DNA of 51,810 nucleotides from Gymnopus androsaceus JB14 (GCA_009733575.1 ML769793.1:1-51810); one strand, 5' to 3'; shown: positions 1-10,168, counted from the stretch's first letter. The notes: generated by a model not told the origin, from the letters alone. A program made the numbers and translations.

Positions 1-95
1 GCGATGAATTGTGCATTACAATTGCTGCAGAAGATCTGTTGTTTGCTGAGGCCTGCAGAAAAGCTCCCTACCTCTGGAATCCGCCTTCATGTCGA
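1..95. repeat. 95-bp direct repeat, copy 1 (cut by window edge)
   Basis: These first 95 bases are identical to 7540-7634 by eye. The match ends after CTTCATGTCGA, where the two copies diverge (AATAATAATAATGG here, TTAACAGGTC there). It may extend left beyond the window. Perfect identity among heavily decayed sequence suggests a recent duplication. Confidence 0.95.
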
Positions 96-213
96 ATAAT
101 AATAATGGATCCCCCGAGAAGCGGTCTAGATTCCCGAGTTTTTCCCATGCTCTGTGCAGCCTTCCTGGACCTGGGTGATGTTTTTGCAGTGTATCATTGA
201 GTCAAGTGTTCAT

Positions 214-437
214 TTAATGATATAATAGCAAGTTGTTCAGAACAGACTGTGTGTATATGCATCCAGGTAAGTAAGTTGGATGTGATAGCAGGTCATCCAA
301 GATGGACTGTATGTATCCAGTTAGCAAGCATTTAACAATAACAATATGAGTTGGCAACAATAGCAGGTTATCCAGGGCATATCTATATCCAGGTAAGTAG
401 GTTTGATGTGATAGCAGGTTGTCCAAGATGGACTTTG
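214..437. repeat. Degenerate minisatellite, left part
   Basis: Diverged tandem units share the core GTTGGATGTGATAGCAGG, then TCATCCAAGATGGACTG, then TGTATCCAGGTAAG, with unit lengths of roughly 50-70 bp. The same units resume at about 804, so the foldback element at 458-803 probably interrupted one array. On the minus strand a peptide like SILDNLLSHQTYLPG recurs, but I see no gene. Confidence 0.8.
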
Positions 438-457
438 TCACACCCCCAATAATTATG

Positions 458-803
458 CTTCAGTCTAACTGAAACATTGTAGGAAATGAATAACTTCAAT
501 ATATAAGGGAAATGTACTTTTTAGAATATAGAAAATAGGTATTTCATAGAATTTGAGAAGGGAATTAATTCAGCCAATTTGAATATTGAATTTTCGCAAA
601 TTTCCAAAACAACATTTTTTGGCCAGGATGTGATGTAATTCAATCTGAAAAATGTCATTTTGGAAATTCAAACTTCAGATTCTCTGAATTCATTTGTTTC
701 TTAAACCCTAAGAGATATTCACTTTCAGTATTCCTCGGAAAAATTACATTTCCCTTATGGATTGAAATAATATATTTCTCACAATGCTTCAGTCTGACTG
801 AAG
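458..803. mobile_element. Foldback/MITE-like element inside the minisatellite
   Basis: The ends are imperfect inverted repeats of at least 60 bp. The left starts CTTCAGTCTAACTGAA and continues through ATAAGGGAAATGTA. The right, reverse-complemented, starts CTTCAGTCAGACTGAA and continues through ATAAGGGAAATGTA. Pairing continues with gaps toward the centre, so most of the 346 bp could form a hairpin. No coding frame and no certain target duplication are visible, so the superfamily is unassigned and the exact ends may be off by several bases because the terminal motif is itself palindromic. Confidence 0.7.
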
Positions 804-1195
804 GATGTGTATATGATGTAAGTTAGATATAATAATCTGAAATGGACTGTATGTAATTAGTTAAGTCTTTAAGTATTTGATAATATAGATTGGATGTAAT
901 AGCAGGTCATTCAAGATGGAGAGTGAGGTAAGCATGCATTTACTGATGTAAGTTGGATGTAATAAGTAACAGATCATCTAAGATGGACTGCATGTATCTA
1001 GGTAAGCATATGTTTGCTGATGTAAGTTGGATGTAACAAGTAACAGGTCATCTAAGATGGACTGTGTGTGTCTAGGTAAACACTGATGTAAGTTGGATGT
1101 AGCAAGTAACAGATCATCCAAGACAAACTGTGTATATCTAGGTAAGTATATATTAGCTGATGTGAGTTGGATATGATAGCAGGTTGTCCAAGATG
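804..1195. repeat. Degenerate minisatellite, right part
   Basis: At least five diverged units of about 60-75 bp share the cores GATGTAAGTTGGATGTA, AGTAACAGATCATCTAAGATG and TATCTAGGTAAGCATAT. This continues the array at 214-437. It ends in a short CCTACCCTAG-type tract at about 1200-1260. Confidence 0.8.
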
Positions 1196-1279
1196 GATCC
1201 TACCCCACCTTACCCTATCATGCCCTGCCCTAGCCTAGCCTACCCTAGCCTACCCTAGAATTCGCCCCTAGTCCACCCC

Positions 1280-2005
1280 TAGAGGTGGGCACGAATACAT
1301 ACTCGAGTATATTTGTTATTTGTGGTACAAATATTTGTCATGTCAAATCCACTATTTATACTTGAGTAGATACTCAAATATTTGTACAGACATATATTCA
1401 TGAATAGATATTTGTGAATAACGAGTATTTTAGGACAAATACTTGAGTATACTTGTGATTCATTACCAACATTACAAATAAAGTAAATATAGGCTCGAAC
1501 ATGTAAGTAATAATGTTGAAGTACTATATTAGTGTTTAATAATACTATAAATACAGTCTGTATACATTTCCGAGTACTATTACATGATACAAAATTGTGG
1601 CAGTACTGAGAATTGAACTCTGCTGGTCAGCTATCACAGGAAGGCCTGACCTTAATCCAGAGTCAGCACCCATAATCACTAAGCCACACAGATTTTATTA
1701 CAGTTACATGTCAATAACATTATATACATATTCAAACATAGCCGAATAAAGTTATATATTGAATGTTTGCTTAAGTAATGAATAACTCACATGCTCATGC
1801 TAACAAGCACGTGATATCGGTGAATATTCACGAATAATCATGAATAAAGTACCATGAATATTCATGACATCAAATTGACTATTTATACTCGAGTAGGTAC
1901 TCATGTAACAAATATATCCGTCACTCGTGACTAATTATTCACGAGTAACAAGTGGCGAAATACTCATGAATACTCATGAATATTCGCTATTCGTGCCCAT
2001 CTCTA
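1280..2005. mobile_element. Non-autonomous hAT-type element with 8-bp target duplication
   Basis: The termini are 18-bp inverted repeats with one mismatch: TAGAGGTGGGCACGAATA on the left, and TAGAGATGGGCACGAATA when the right end is reverse-complemented. Both sides are flanked by the perfect 8-bp direct repeat TCCACCCC (1272-1279 and 2006-2013). Eight-base target duplications with TAGNG-type termini are typical of hAT transposons. The 726-bp interior has no transposase. It is AT-rich with repeated ATACTCGAGTA/TATTCACGAATA-like subterminal motifs, and it carries a tRNA-like segment at 1598-1687. Confidence 0.88.
1598..1687 (-). other. tRNA-like (SINE-type) segment inside the hAT element
   Basis: Read on the minus strand, this stretch has an A-box-like TGGCTTAGTGATTATGG, a B-box-like GAGTTCAATTCTC and a TACTGCCA tail. 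The arms do not fold into a clean cloverleaf. It is therefore better read as a tRNA-derived, Pol III promoter-like remnant than as a functional tRNA. A similar segment lies at 30993-31081. Confidence 0.5.
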
Positions 2006-2013
2006 TCCACCCC

Positions 2014-2427
2014 TATGAGGTCCTAATAACCCCCTAAGAATCATAGAGCAATATATTGATGAGTGAGTCATGCAACTCCTCTTCAGTAGGTGGTTATTTT
2101 TATACAATGAAAACTTTATTTTTGCAAGTTGTAATATAGGAGAGAGAAATGTAGGAAACATTACAACTAAGTGGTACAAAAACTAGAGTGCAAGTTTTGA
2201 ATCAGGTGGGAGTACAGAGAGCAGCATAAATGAGCATAAAAAGTTGGACTTGAGTGAATCTGGAATAGATATCAGTAAATAGTATACATGTTGAGAACCA
2301 AGTGTACCAGTTCAAAGATTAAATATTGGGAGGAGGAAAAGGCTACACAGAAAGAGAGATTAGCTTGTAGCTTGATCATTGGAGTATTACATCATTACTG
2401 ACAATTATTGCAGCTGGAACAACATAT
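2014..2427. other. No gene recognised
   Basis: I see no conserved coding frame, repeat or RNA in this AT-rich stretch. Confidence 0.5.
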
Positions 2428-2760
2428 TCAGCTATTGAACAAGTAAAAATAAACAACACTTACCCTCCAATCAAATTCACTTTTGGGAATTCTGATCATG
2501 TTGCAGCTGGACTTAACTTGAAGGGGACATTCCAGGACCAGGGGTAGATTGGATGGAGACATCAAGGGTAGAATGGGAAGGTGAATAATACAGACCCCCT
2601 TCATAAGATTATGAGGACTTTCAGAACCTAGAGATTTGATAGAAGACTGCAAAGGATGTTTGCTTATTATGTGTTCCCAAAGACCACCCAAAGAGCCAGT
2701 TATTGTACAATCTGGACACTGGTAGTCTTTTCTGTCACCCTGAGCTTTGACTAGAACCAC
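2428..2760 (-). pseudogene. Possible zinc-finger-like fragment
   Basis: A 110-residue frame begins with a C2H2-like pattern (YQCPDCTITGSLGGLWEHII, then SKH). The rest is low in recognisable motifs and ends in a hydrophobic tail that could be intron sequence. It lies about 520 bp downstream of, and on the same strand as, the dioxygenase-like gene at 3281-4790, so it could be a separate small gene or a remnant of a neighbouring element. The family assignment is weak. Confidence 0.3.
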
Positions 2761-3280
2761 ACATCTGCCTACATATTATTGAGAAAGTGGAATTGGAAAT
2801 AAAACATAGATTTACCTTCCAGATTCATCCTGACTATTGGTTTATCTGATTCAATATGCGAGATGGCATGTTGGTAAAGGCCCTCACTATTGTTGAACTG
2901 CTCTGGAGAATTGTATCAACAATGATGTGTTTTATTGAAGATTTAAAGGACTTACCAATGGGTAGAAGACACCATAGGTCAGGAAGACACCAGAAAGATA
3001 AAAAGTGAGAGTTTGAGAGTCAATAGTGAAGGTAAGTAAGAAAGAGTTTATGTAAATAGTGATGTCTGCTGGAAGCACAAAAGAAGCACTCGATTTATCA
3101 AATCTAGCCTTTTAAAGACATGATAGTACCATCAATTCAAGCTACCAATACGTCAATTATTTCATACAATTCTTGCCAACCAACAGCTTTACCTATCAAG
3201 TTAGATTGCTAAAGTAATGAGGGAGGTTGCAGGGCAATTAAACAGTTTCAATAAAGATTACAAACATAATAAGAGATCTA

Positions 3281-4790
3281 CTAACAAGGAGCTGGAGCTT
3301 TGTCAGTTTCATATTCTACCTCGAAACAATCATATAAAGACTGGTGGGTAAAGTGAGCGATACAGAGGTGAAGGTGTGGGAAGGACCTCAGAGAATCATG
3401 TTCCAGCATATAACCTCGAAGCCACACTACATCTCCAGGTAAATAATGTACCCTCAAATTTAGGCAAGGAAAATAAAGTGTTCCGGCTGTAATCCAGCCC
3501 AACGCTACTAGACATGCCCATGCCTTGGGAGGATCACGATGATCACGGTGAGCTGGAGTAGTTCTATTGAACATGATAGCTCTCCCTTCCATCAAGAGAG
3601 GGTCCAAGACTTTGAGGGCCCTCATGTAAGGGTACGAATCTTTCACTTTCCCCATCAATGTCTCCTGGCTATAATGTTGGATGGGGTCAATGTTCTGGAG
3701 CCAGGCATTAACTTTCAAGGACAATAAACTCAATTCTGCCAGAAGGGCGGTAGCATGATGAAAGCCTCCACATGTCTGGACAAGATCTTTGGAAATCACA
3801 GGTTCCGAACGCTAAGAGTAACTTGGTTAATAATATTCTCCTTGTTAAAAATCTAGCAGGACTCACAGAATAACTGACAGCATGCCAGCATTTGACAAAG
3901 TGCTTGACCCCAGAAACTTCCCCTTCTCGAAATTCATACAAGTTTGGATTGTTGCAATGATAAATATCTGCTGTAGTTGTAGGTAGAAGATTGGCAGCAT
4001 TGCCGTATTCAACTAGCAAATCTGTAAAAAGGCTCTTGATACAACAGTCAGTATACTTGTAGGCACCGAAAAAAATGGTCCGGCAAATAAACTGTCCTTG
4101 TTAATTAGCCTCTGTTCCTTAATTTACAGTCTTTATCTCCCTGTTTTTTAGGTTCAGGGCATAGATATACAATTGATACAGATGTTCCCCCACTCAAAAT
4201 TTTGTATGGCCTTTGTTTGCTTGCAAACCAGCCTTAATAATTCAGACCACCAGTATTTTTCAGACCATTTTTTTTTGGTGCCTACAAGTGATACTGAGAT
4301 TGATTCCTACCTTTGATTTCTCCTTGATACCATCAGGTATGTGAACAACAAGGTCATACCCATCCTGGCTGACAGCTCTCCTGGTGTGTTTACCATCCAA
4401 CCATTCCGTGACACTGGATGGTTTATTCTTCAAGTCAAGCATACAGCTTCTGCTTCTGTTCTACTGCGACCTCAAAAAGAAAGCCTGCAAAAACAACTGT
4501 TTGAATGGGATTAGTACTATGAAACAATATACTGGATGACACTCACAAGTGTTTGCCTGCTTAGTAGCCTCTTGAATTTGCTTCCAGGCTTTGTTTTTGT
4601 AACCCCGAATTACGCACGCAGTTTTGCGATTAACGCCTGGCTGTTTCTGAGCTGCATGGGGAGACTTGGTGTAGGGAGCTACTGTGGGTCTCTGGGAAGG
4701 CGGTTCCCTAATCTCACCTTCCTCAAGATCATTCCAGCTGGCATTGAACAGACTTTGAGTTGGGGCTACAGAGACTTCCGCAGGCCCCAT
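3281..4790 (-). pseudogene. TET/JBP-like 2OG-Fe(II) dioxygenase gene, multi-exon
   Basis: Coding blocks on the minus strand are 4790-about 4550, 4442-about 4309, 4021-3867 and 3811-3281. The last two join across a 55-nt intron (3812-3866, GTGAGT to CTTAG) with matching phase. The final exon has an HxD motif (AHRDHRDPPKAWAC), the strand PGDVVWLRG and a distal His (LEHDSLR), followed by CIAHFTHQSL, the pattern of fungal TET/JBP-type oxygenases that hydroxylate 5-methylcytosine. The 2OG-binding Arg expected just before CIAHF appears to be His. Links between the upstream blocks are unresolved, and a small inverted-repeat element sits at 4055-4289 between two of them. It is probably no longer functional, but a cryptic multi-exon gene cannot be excluded. 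Confidence 0.6.
4055..4289. mobile_element. Small inverted-repeat (MITE-like) element
   Basis: ACTTGTAGGCACC starts the element and GGTGCCTACAAGT ends it. The inverted match continues through the A-run and ATGGTC for about 28 bp with a few differences. The 235 bp between contains no coding frame. Flanking TA dinucleotides make a Tc1/mariner-type origin possible, but the boundary is not certain. It lies between coding blocks of the dioxygenase-like gene, presumably in an intron. Confidence 0.72.
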
Positions 4791-5100
4791 TTACAGTAAG
4801 CCTAAGTGATTCAGTTGAATTTAACTTTTTCACATACCGTGTCAAGCATTTTAGTGCTTCAGTGCTTTGATGTTTATTGTTCTCCACATTGATATTGGTC
4901 CTCTCAACTTTAAACGAGCTTGCACTGCTCCAATGCCATCATTGACCTTACTCCTGGTCATGCAAGTGAAGCTTCATTTATCTAACTAGCCACAATGCAT
5001 TCAAAGGCCTCAAAGTTCTGGTCAAGTGGTTTTAGAGATGAGACAACGAATCATAGATACAATGTGCTACCAAACAACGTAAGCAAATGGTAGACCATGA

Positions 5101-6501
5101 CTAGCTACAATCTGGCAGCATGTCCATTGCAACCTTCCACAGATTTTTTTGGTACTTATCCCAGGCCTGCTTCTGCTCCTTTGAAACCCTTCGCCTGAAC
5201 TCCTTGTCCGTCATAAAGCCATTATGGTAAAAACGTAGGTTACCAGCAGCAGTGAACCATGCTATGTTTCATCTGAGCTAATGGGGATGTTGGCATGGGC
5301 AATGGTGGCTGAGGGAAAAAGAAAACCACAACCAGATGGAAACTCAATGACGATTCCAAGTTCCCACAAGACAAGGTGACCTCCTGTCTTGTGGTTGAAT
5401 GGCCCAAAGGCACCTACCCCACAGACAGCAAAGAAGATATTTTTCAAATCATTATGGAGTTTGGTGCATACTTGACCAAGGTTGAGGTGGCAGGCAGCAA
5501 AACAGACACCTGGAAAGATCTTCCTGAGGTTGGGGTTGTGAGCTTCAGAAAGATGCCACTGGAGGTTGGAAAGGAGGCAATGGATTTGCGGAAAGTAGGC
5601 CTGGGTACCACCTGGGAAAGGCATTAGAGGTAGAAAGGGACTTGAAAGAAGGAGATGTACAGTCCATGAAGCAAGCAAAATGCTGCATATATTGGTCCTC
5701 CAGAACCCAATCTATCACCTCAGCATTATGCTTAGACGTCAAGAAATTCATAGGCTCCTGCTGCCCCCCACCCATGCTATACCCACAGGGCATACTCACA
5801 TAATTGCCCTGGTGATGGTTCTTACACTTGGTAGGAGGTTTCAGCTGTAGGAGTGCCTGGTCGAGAATACACTCAACCCCACCCACCACCTCCTGCCAAA
5901 CAGCAGGCCGGTCTAGGAAGGCAGCAAGGTGATACCCATCTGAGCTCCGGAAGAGGCGAGATACAATAGAGAAAAGGTAGGTAGGTAGGGTCAATGCAGA
6001 CTGAGGGAGGAGAGGCCTACGTGGGATCAACCTCAGGCCAGAAATTGCAAGGACATCAGGAATGGACACAATGGTTGGACAGGGAGCAACATGAGGCCCA
6101 GTCCACCCTGATGACTTTGACGGCAGCTCAAATGCAACAATGACTGCAGCGGCTATGGTAGACTGAGATTTTGCTACTGCCACCTGCTTGAGCATAGTCC
6201 CCATCTCCAACTGCGTCTGAAAATGCCCATCATTGCGTTTTTGACGCTTTTGAGAGGCATTCTTCATCTTCTTGCGCTCTTCAGTGCTCAGAGACATGTC
6301 CGCAACATAGGGTGTGTGTTTTGGGGTGTCAGGAAGGGGAAGCGGCCGTAGGAGGTTGGAGAGTGGGTTGAAGTCAGAAAGAGCAGCCAGGGAATGAGTG
6401 GCATGGGATGGTTGGGGAGGAAACTCTTCAATCTCCTCCTCATAACCAGACTCCCAGGCATGGTCAGTAGACCATTGAGACCTGACCTCTGCCTTTCTCA
6501 C
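5101..6501 (-). pseudogene. Second 2OG-Fe(II) dioxygenase-like gene, frameshifted
   Basis: Exon 1 (6501-5661) starts at an ATG and encodes an acidic N-terminus, a basic Lys/Arg-rich stretch (EERKKMKNASQKRQKRND) and the segment SDGYHLAAFLDRPAVW common in related fungal proteins. A 49-nt intron (5612-5660, GTACAT to CCCAG) joins in phase to exon 2, giving FMDCGTQAYF. Exon 2 has the iron-binding HxD (LHNDLKN), GGHLVLWELG and the distal His (ATIAHANIPI). The frame stops right after SSDET near 5262, but a one-base shift opens IAWFTAAGNLRFYHNGFM and runs to a stop at 5101. Relatives usually have Arg just after that ET, so the break removes the likely 2-oxoglutarate-binding residue. Confidence 0.65.
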
Positions 6502-7539
6502 TCAGAGGGAGATGATAAGGTTAGCCAAAACTCGGACCAGAGGTCCATAAATTAAGCGGATCATGAAGTGCTGTACTGTACAGGAACATCAGTAGCTAAT
6601 GGAATGCACAGTATGGTACAAGTACACTAATTAGAAAGTGAAACAGATAACAGATATGTGAAATAGAGGGAGAGGAGGGAGGGTAACGAAAAAATGCGCA
6701 GATCCTGCTAGATCTGCTCGGATATCTGTTAGTACAATGTAGATTGCTTATCAGGCATGATCTGCGCACCAAGAGCCCTGATATCTAGTGATCTAACAAG
6801 CAGGAAAGCGGAATGTGCACTGGATGTGTTTAGATCTGGCTAGATGTGTTGTGGGCTCTGTTCAGTGACAAGATCAAGGTAAAAAATGCGAAGCCATACC
6901 AGATCCTTGTATCTGAGATACTGTAAACTCGAAGCTAGTAGTCTGTACAGATGTAAGGATGTGCTGGGAAGTGATGTTAGAGCTATCAGAGCTGTGGAGA
7001 GCGGACAACCAGCCTTACCCAACACTGAGAGAGATGATGGGGGAAAGGAAGCAAGGAGCACAAGGAATCAGGACGCCTCAGGGCATTCTCACACAGGCCT
7101 CTGCTCGGAACTCCGGCACCTGGATGAGACTGAGGGCATCTGACCATGGCCCCATGACCTGGCTGATGAATGATATAACTCGAAAAAGCGAGTTGAGCAT
7201 GTCCCTAGAATGGAACATAGCGTGCCAACCACAATAGCTATTAACAAGCTGCCTGCGCACAAATGACCGTGACGGTACGCTGGAAATATGGACTGAACAC
7301 AGTAACGCTTTAATCAATGGAAGGTATTGAATAAGAGCGAAATAACTAAGTTGCTCAGAATTTGGAGTTGAGCAAGTTGTGATACATTACTGCGATGCAC
7401 CATAGATACTGAAGATAGAAGCATGGTTGGTAAGCCAATATTGTAGAGCATATTGAACTCTATTTGCGTGCACTAGGGGTGGCAAAGAGGATATAGTGAA
7501 GTGCAGCAATTGTGTAAATGAATTCATGTGCGCTAAAAA
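6502..7539. other. No gene recognised
   Basis: Short frames on both strands overlap without convincing motifs. A run GAAAAAATGCGCAGATCC near 6689 recurs at about 21838, next to another repeat, so part of this stretch may be element-derived. Confidence 0.4.
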
Positions 7540-7634
7540 GCGATGAATTGTGCATTACAATTGCTGCAGAAGATCTGTTGTTTGCTGAGGCCTGCAGAAA
7601 AGCTCCCTACCTCTGGAATCCGCCTTCATGTCGA
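7540..7634. repeat. 95-bp direct repeat, copy 2
   Basis: Identical by eye to bases 1-95. On the minus strand it holds the end of a short frame (DMKADSRGRELFC, then a stop), so copy 1 may be a displaced piece of the same gene. Confidence 0.95.
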
Positions 7635-7977
7635 TTAACAGGTCTTGAACGTCGATTTTAAAAACGAGGTCTGGAGCACCAGATGCTTGAGGGTTGAACT
7701 TGTGATGGCTACACGTGACATAAAATCCTAGAGAAAGGCGCATCAATTGGGTTCAAACTCAACAGAATGTAGGTAGAAGATAAGGTAGATCAGGTGTCTT
7801 TAAAAGGGCATTCCTCGGCGTCACCAAAAGCCCAGTAGCGCGTACGGCGCATACAGCGAAGAAGGTCTACCAAAAAAAAATAGCAGAGGGATTCAATTTA
7901 CTGGCAATGTCTAAGCTACCGCTGGGTGTAAAAGCCAGCAGCGCTTCTACTTCCATAGCCTTGCGCTTTCGAGCCAT
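7555..7977 (-). CDS. Hypothetical short minus-strand gene
   Basis: A start codon at 7977 opens MARKRKAMEVEALLAFTPSG, which continues about ten codons into a T-rich stop region. A second open block (7746-7555) reads GAPDLVFKIDVQDLLIDMKA and ends at a stop. They could be two exons of one small gene, but I did not find a phase-consistent intron and do not recognise the product. The 3' part coincides with the duplicated 95 bp. Confidence 0.25.
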
Positions 7978-8161
7978 GGGAGGGGAGCTCAAATTTGTTG
8001 AACGGCAGAAATTGACGGCAGATCAGCATAAATATGCTGAAGCAGGTGATGTCTCATGCTTGTGTTTCTTGCATAAATGCCTAGCACGACACTACCCAAG
8101 CGCTTGCCACGCTTGCCACGTTTGTCTTCTGCCATGTCCAGGTGTGGTTTATCTTCTGGTC

Positions 8162-8585
8162 TTGCAGCTCCACAGAGTTCTAACAGACCTCTTTCAGATG
8201 ATGTATTCGCGTTTTTGACCTATGGACCCGTTCTGGTGCTATGTGATGTTTTTGGTAGGGAGAGGTAGCAAAGGAGAAGTGAACCTATGTCAGTGAGTTT
8301 TGCATTTATTCTTCCGATTTTGCAGCTCCAGATAAGGTCTAATAGACCTATTTCAGATGGTGTATTCGCATTTTTGATCTACGGATCTGTTCTGGTGCTA
8401 TGTGATATTTTTGGTAGGGAGAGGTACCAAAGGAGAAGTGAACCTATGTCAGTGAGTTTTGCGTTTATTCTTCCGATCTTGCAGCTCCAGATAGGTCTAA
8501 TAGACCTCTTTCAGATGGTGTATTCGCGTTTTTGATCTACCCACCCGTTCTGGTGCTATGTGATGTTTTTGGTAGGGAGCGAGAA
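8162..8585. repeat. Tandem repeat, period about 159 bp, 2.7 copies
   Basis: Copies begin with TTGCAGCTCCA at 8162, 8320 and 8479, giving periods of 158 and 159 bp. Shared landmarks are GATGTATTCGCGTTTTTGA, CCGTTCTGGTGCTATGTGAT and TTTTTGGTAGGGAG. The third copy breaks off just before the alpha-COP-like fragment. A reading frame stays open across much of it, but I see no known domain. Confidence 0.9.
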
Positions 8586-8622
8586 TTATTCAGGATCTAC
8601 CTGTATTTCCGCTCGGAGAAAC

Positions 8623-8730
8623 TGTATCGCAGTCCTTACAGGCCATTCACACTATGTGATGTCTGCCTTCTTTCATCCCAAAGACGACCTTGTCGTCTCT
8701 GCCTCTATGGATCAAACCGTCCATGTATGA
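8623..8730 (+). pseudogene. Fragment of coatomer alpha subunit (WD40 blade)
   Basis: The frame reads [20 protein letters not shown], then [15 protein letters not shown], then a stop where WD would be expected. In alpha-COP a WD40 blade has nearly this sequence (GH.HYVM, FHPK.D, VVSAS.DQTVRVWD). Only about 36 codons remain, without a start or flanking blades, so this is a captured or leftover fragment. It lies on the same strand as the beta'-COP, Hsp70 and dynamin fragments nearby. Confidence 0.75.
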
Positions 8731-8867
8731 TACTGGCCCAGAAATTTCGAAACTTTTGACACTTTTTTGACTGTGAGATACATCCTAGAAGGCTATGATA
8801 CGCAACTTTCCATCCAACCCTACCCCTCATTCTTTCTGCTGCTGGTGACCGTAACAGTTCTCAGTGA

Positions 8868-8966
8868 AAACTATTCCCCTGGTCTGACCGAGTCAAAGGC
8901 ATCAATTTAGACCCCACAGAACCTTGGGTTCTGACTGGTCTTTACAATAACGGTGAATGCGACAAC
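8868..8966 (+). pseudogene. Fragment of coatomer beta' subunit N-terminus, copy 1
   Basis: The frame reads KLFPWSDRVKGINLDPTEPW, then VLTGLYNNG, close to the start of beta'-COP/Sec27 (RSDRVKG.DFHPTEPWVLT.LYNG). The sequence then loses resemblance. A second, better-conserved copy of the same segment follows 280 bp downstream. Confidence 0.75.
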
Positions 8967-9147
8967 CACACCCACTACTTTGCCCATAACGCACAGAGGA
9001 AAAAAGGAAGTATGTACATTGGAAGCAAGCAATGGGAGCATTTAGCACCAGAGCGCTTGCCACGTTTGTCTTCGGCCACCATGTTATTCCAGGTTCAGGT
9101 GTGTGCCATAGCCCTCTGCATGCGCGTACGCTAACAATACTCGGCAG

Positions 9148-9255
9148 AAACTATTCTCCCGTTCTGACCGAGTCAAAGGCATCGATCTACACACAATAGA
9201 ACCTTGGGTCCTTACCAGCCTTTGTAACGGCCAAGTTCACATTTACCGTACGGAA
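9148..9255 (+). pseudogene. Fragment of coatomer beta' subunit N-terminus, copy 2
   Basis: The frame reads KLFSRSDRVKGIDLHTIEPW, then VLTSLCNGQVHIY. It retains the beta'-COP SRSDRVKG core better than copy 1. A run GCGCTTGCCACGTTTGTCTT also precedes it (about 9051) and appears with small changes near 8098, so a larger block was probably duplicated or rearranged. Confidence 0.75.
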
Positions 9256-9529
9256 AGCGGAGCCCTTCTAAAGGATACTGCTTCACATAATTCTCGCCAT
9301 CTGTATCATTGGCATTTGTCAAATGGCTAATCCATGCCCACTGCTCCACATCTTCCATTGTGCTTTGGGCCTGCATTTTCACCAGAAATAATGACTGACT
9401 TCCCAGCTGAACCCTGAGCGGCAGTTTGACAGGGATGTTTCCTAAAGCTCCAGTAGCAATATGCTTCACAACACTCCTCTCTACTCCTTCGCCTGTCCAA
9501 ATCCCTGCAAGTTCGGAACGGACACCCAT
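9212..9529 (-). CDS. Unidentified minus-strand frame
   Basis: An open stretch of 105 residues reads GIWTGEGVERSVVKHIATGA and then KLPLRVQLGSQSLFLV. Composition looks protein-like and an upstream block in another frame (LKLLATLDFLETMQFYD) may belong to it. I do not recognise the family. Its 3' end overlaps the beta'-COP fragment on the other strand, so at least one of them is non-functional. Confidence 0.3.
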   Translation of the reverse strand: MGVRSELAGIWTGEGVERSVVKHIATGALGNIPVKLPLRVQLGSQSLFLVKMQAQSTMEDVEQWAWISHLTNANDTDGENYVKQYPLEGLRFPYGKCELGRYKGW

Positions 9530-10037
9530 AGAGAGATCTGCAAGTCGTAAAACTGCATGGTTTCCAGAAAGTCCAGCGTTGCCAGCAGCTTCAAATCGGG
9601 ATTTAGGCAGCAGTCAGATATTGGGCATGTGTTGAATGTGCTTTCCAAGCCAAGGCTCAGAGTCAAGGAGACGTCAAAGCAGTGCCGGTGCCTCTATTCA
9701 TGCCAGTTGAGGTTCCTGTTCAGCGAGAGGCTAGATGGAGCGCGAAGGAAGCGTATCAAGCAAAGCAGTATACCAAGTACTATCGACCTAGCCAGCACAG
9801 ACAGTATCAGGATAGTAGGCCTCCATCGTATCGTTCGGCTCCAGTTCCCTCCCTGTCATGTTCTCAGAGTTAGACATGCTCTCTGCTGTCCTCTGTTTCT
9901 TCGTGCTCTCAGACCTCAAGTTGTACCACCGTTCATCCGCCATTGCATTATCACAAAGATTGTCAACAGACAGATAGGTCCTTCTCCACCTTCCTCTCAT
10001 TGACTCCTTCCTGTATGCATTGGCTCTCCTCTTCATT

Positions 10038-10168
10038 GACCCTCTTGTCAAGCGGACCATCAACTCCTGCAACAAGCCTTTTAGCAATGCCAGTGTCAAA
10101 GCCAGAGAGATAAACGAGGTCATCTTGGTTGGTAGCATGACCAGTATGCCCCGTGTTGATGAGTTTGG
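10038..10168 (+). pseudogene. Fragment of mitochondrial-type Hsp70
   Basis: The frame reads DPLVKRTINSCNKPFSNASV, then KAREINEVILVGSMTSMPRV. This matches the conserved segment of DnaK/Ssc1-type Hsp70 (DPL.RT..PC..AL.DA..K..EI.EVILVGGMTRMP.V), including the nucleotide-binding VLVGG-like region with a Ser substitution. It runs straight into three 12-bp GGTTGGATCGGA-type repeats. No other part of Hsp70 is visible. Confidence 0.8.

Noticed and set aside
1598..1687. Functional tRNA gene
   Set aside because: A- and B-box-like motifs are present but the acceptor and anticodon arms do not pair properly, and it lies inside a transposon.
6840..7317. Overlapping 70-90 residue frames on both strands
   Set aside because: Mutually overlapping frames with no motif or splice-supported continuation; probably chance.
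8077..8759. Real protein encoded by the 159-bp tandem repeats
   Set aside because: The frame carries through because of repeat length, shows no domain, and changes frame at the coatomer fragment.
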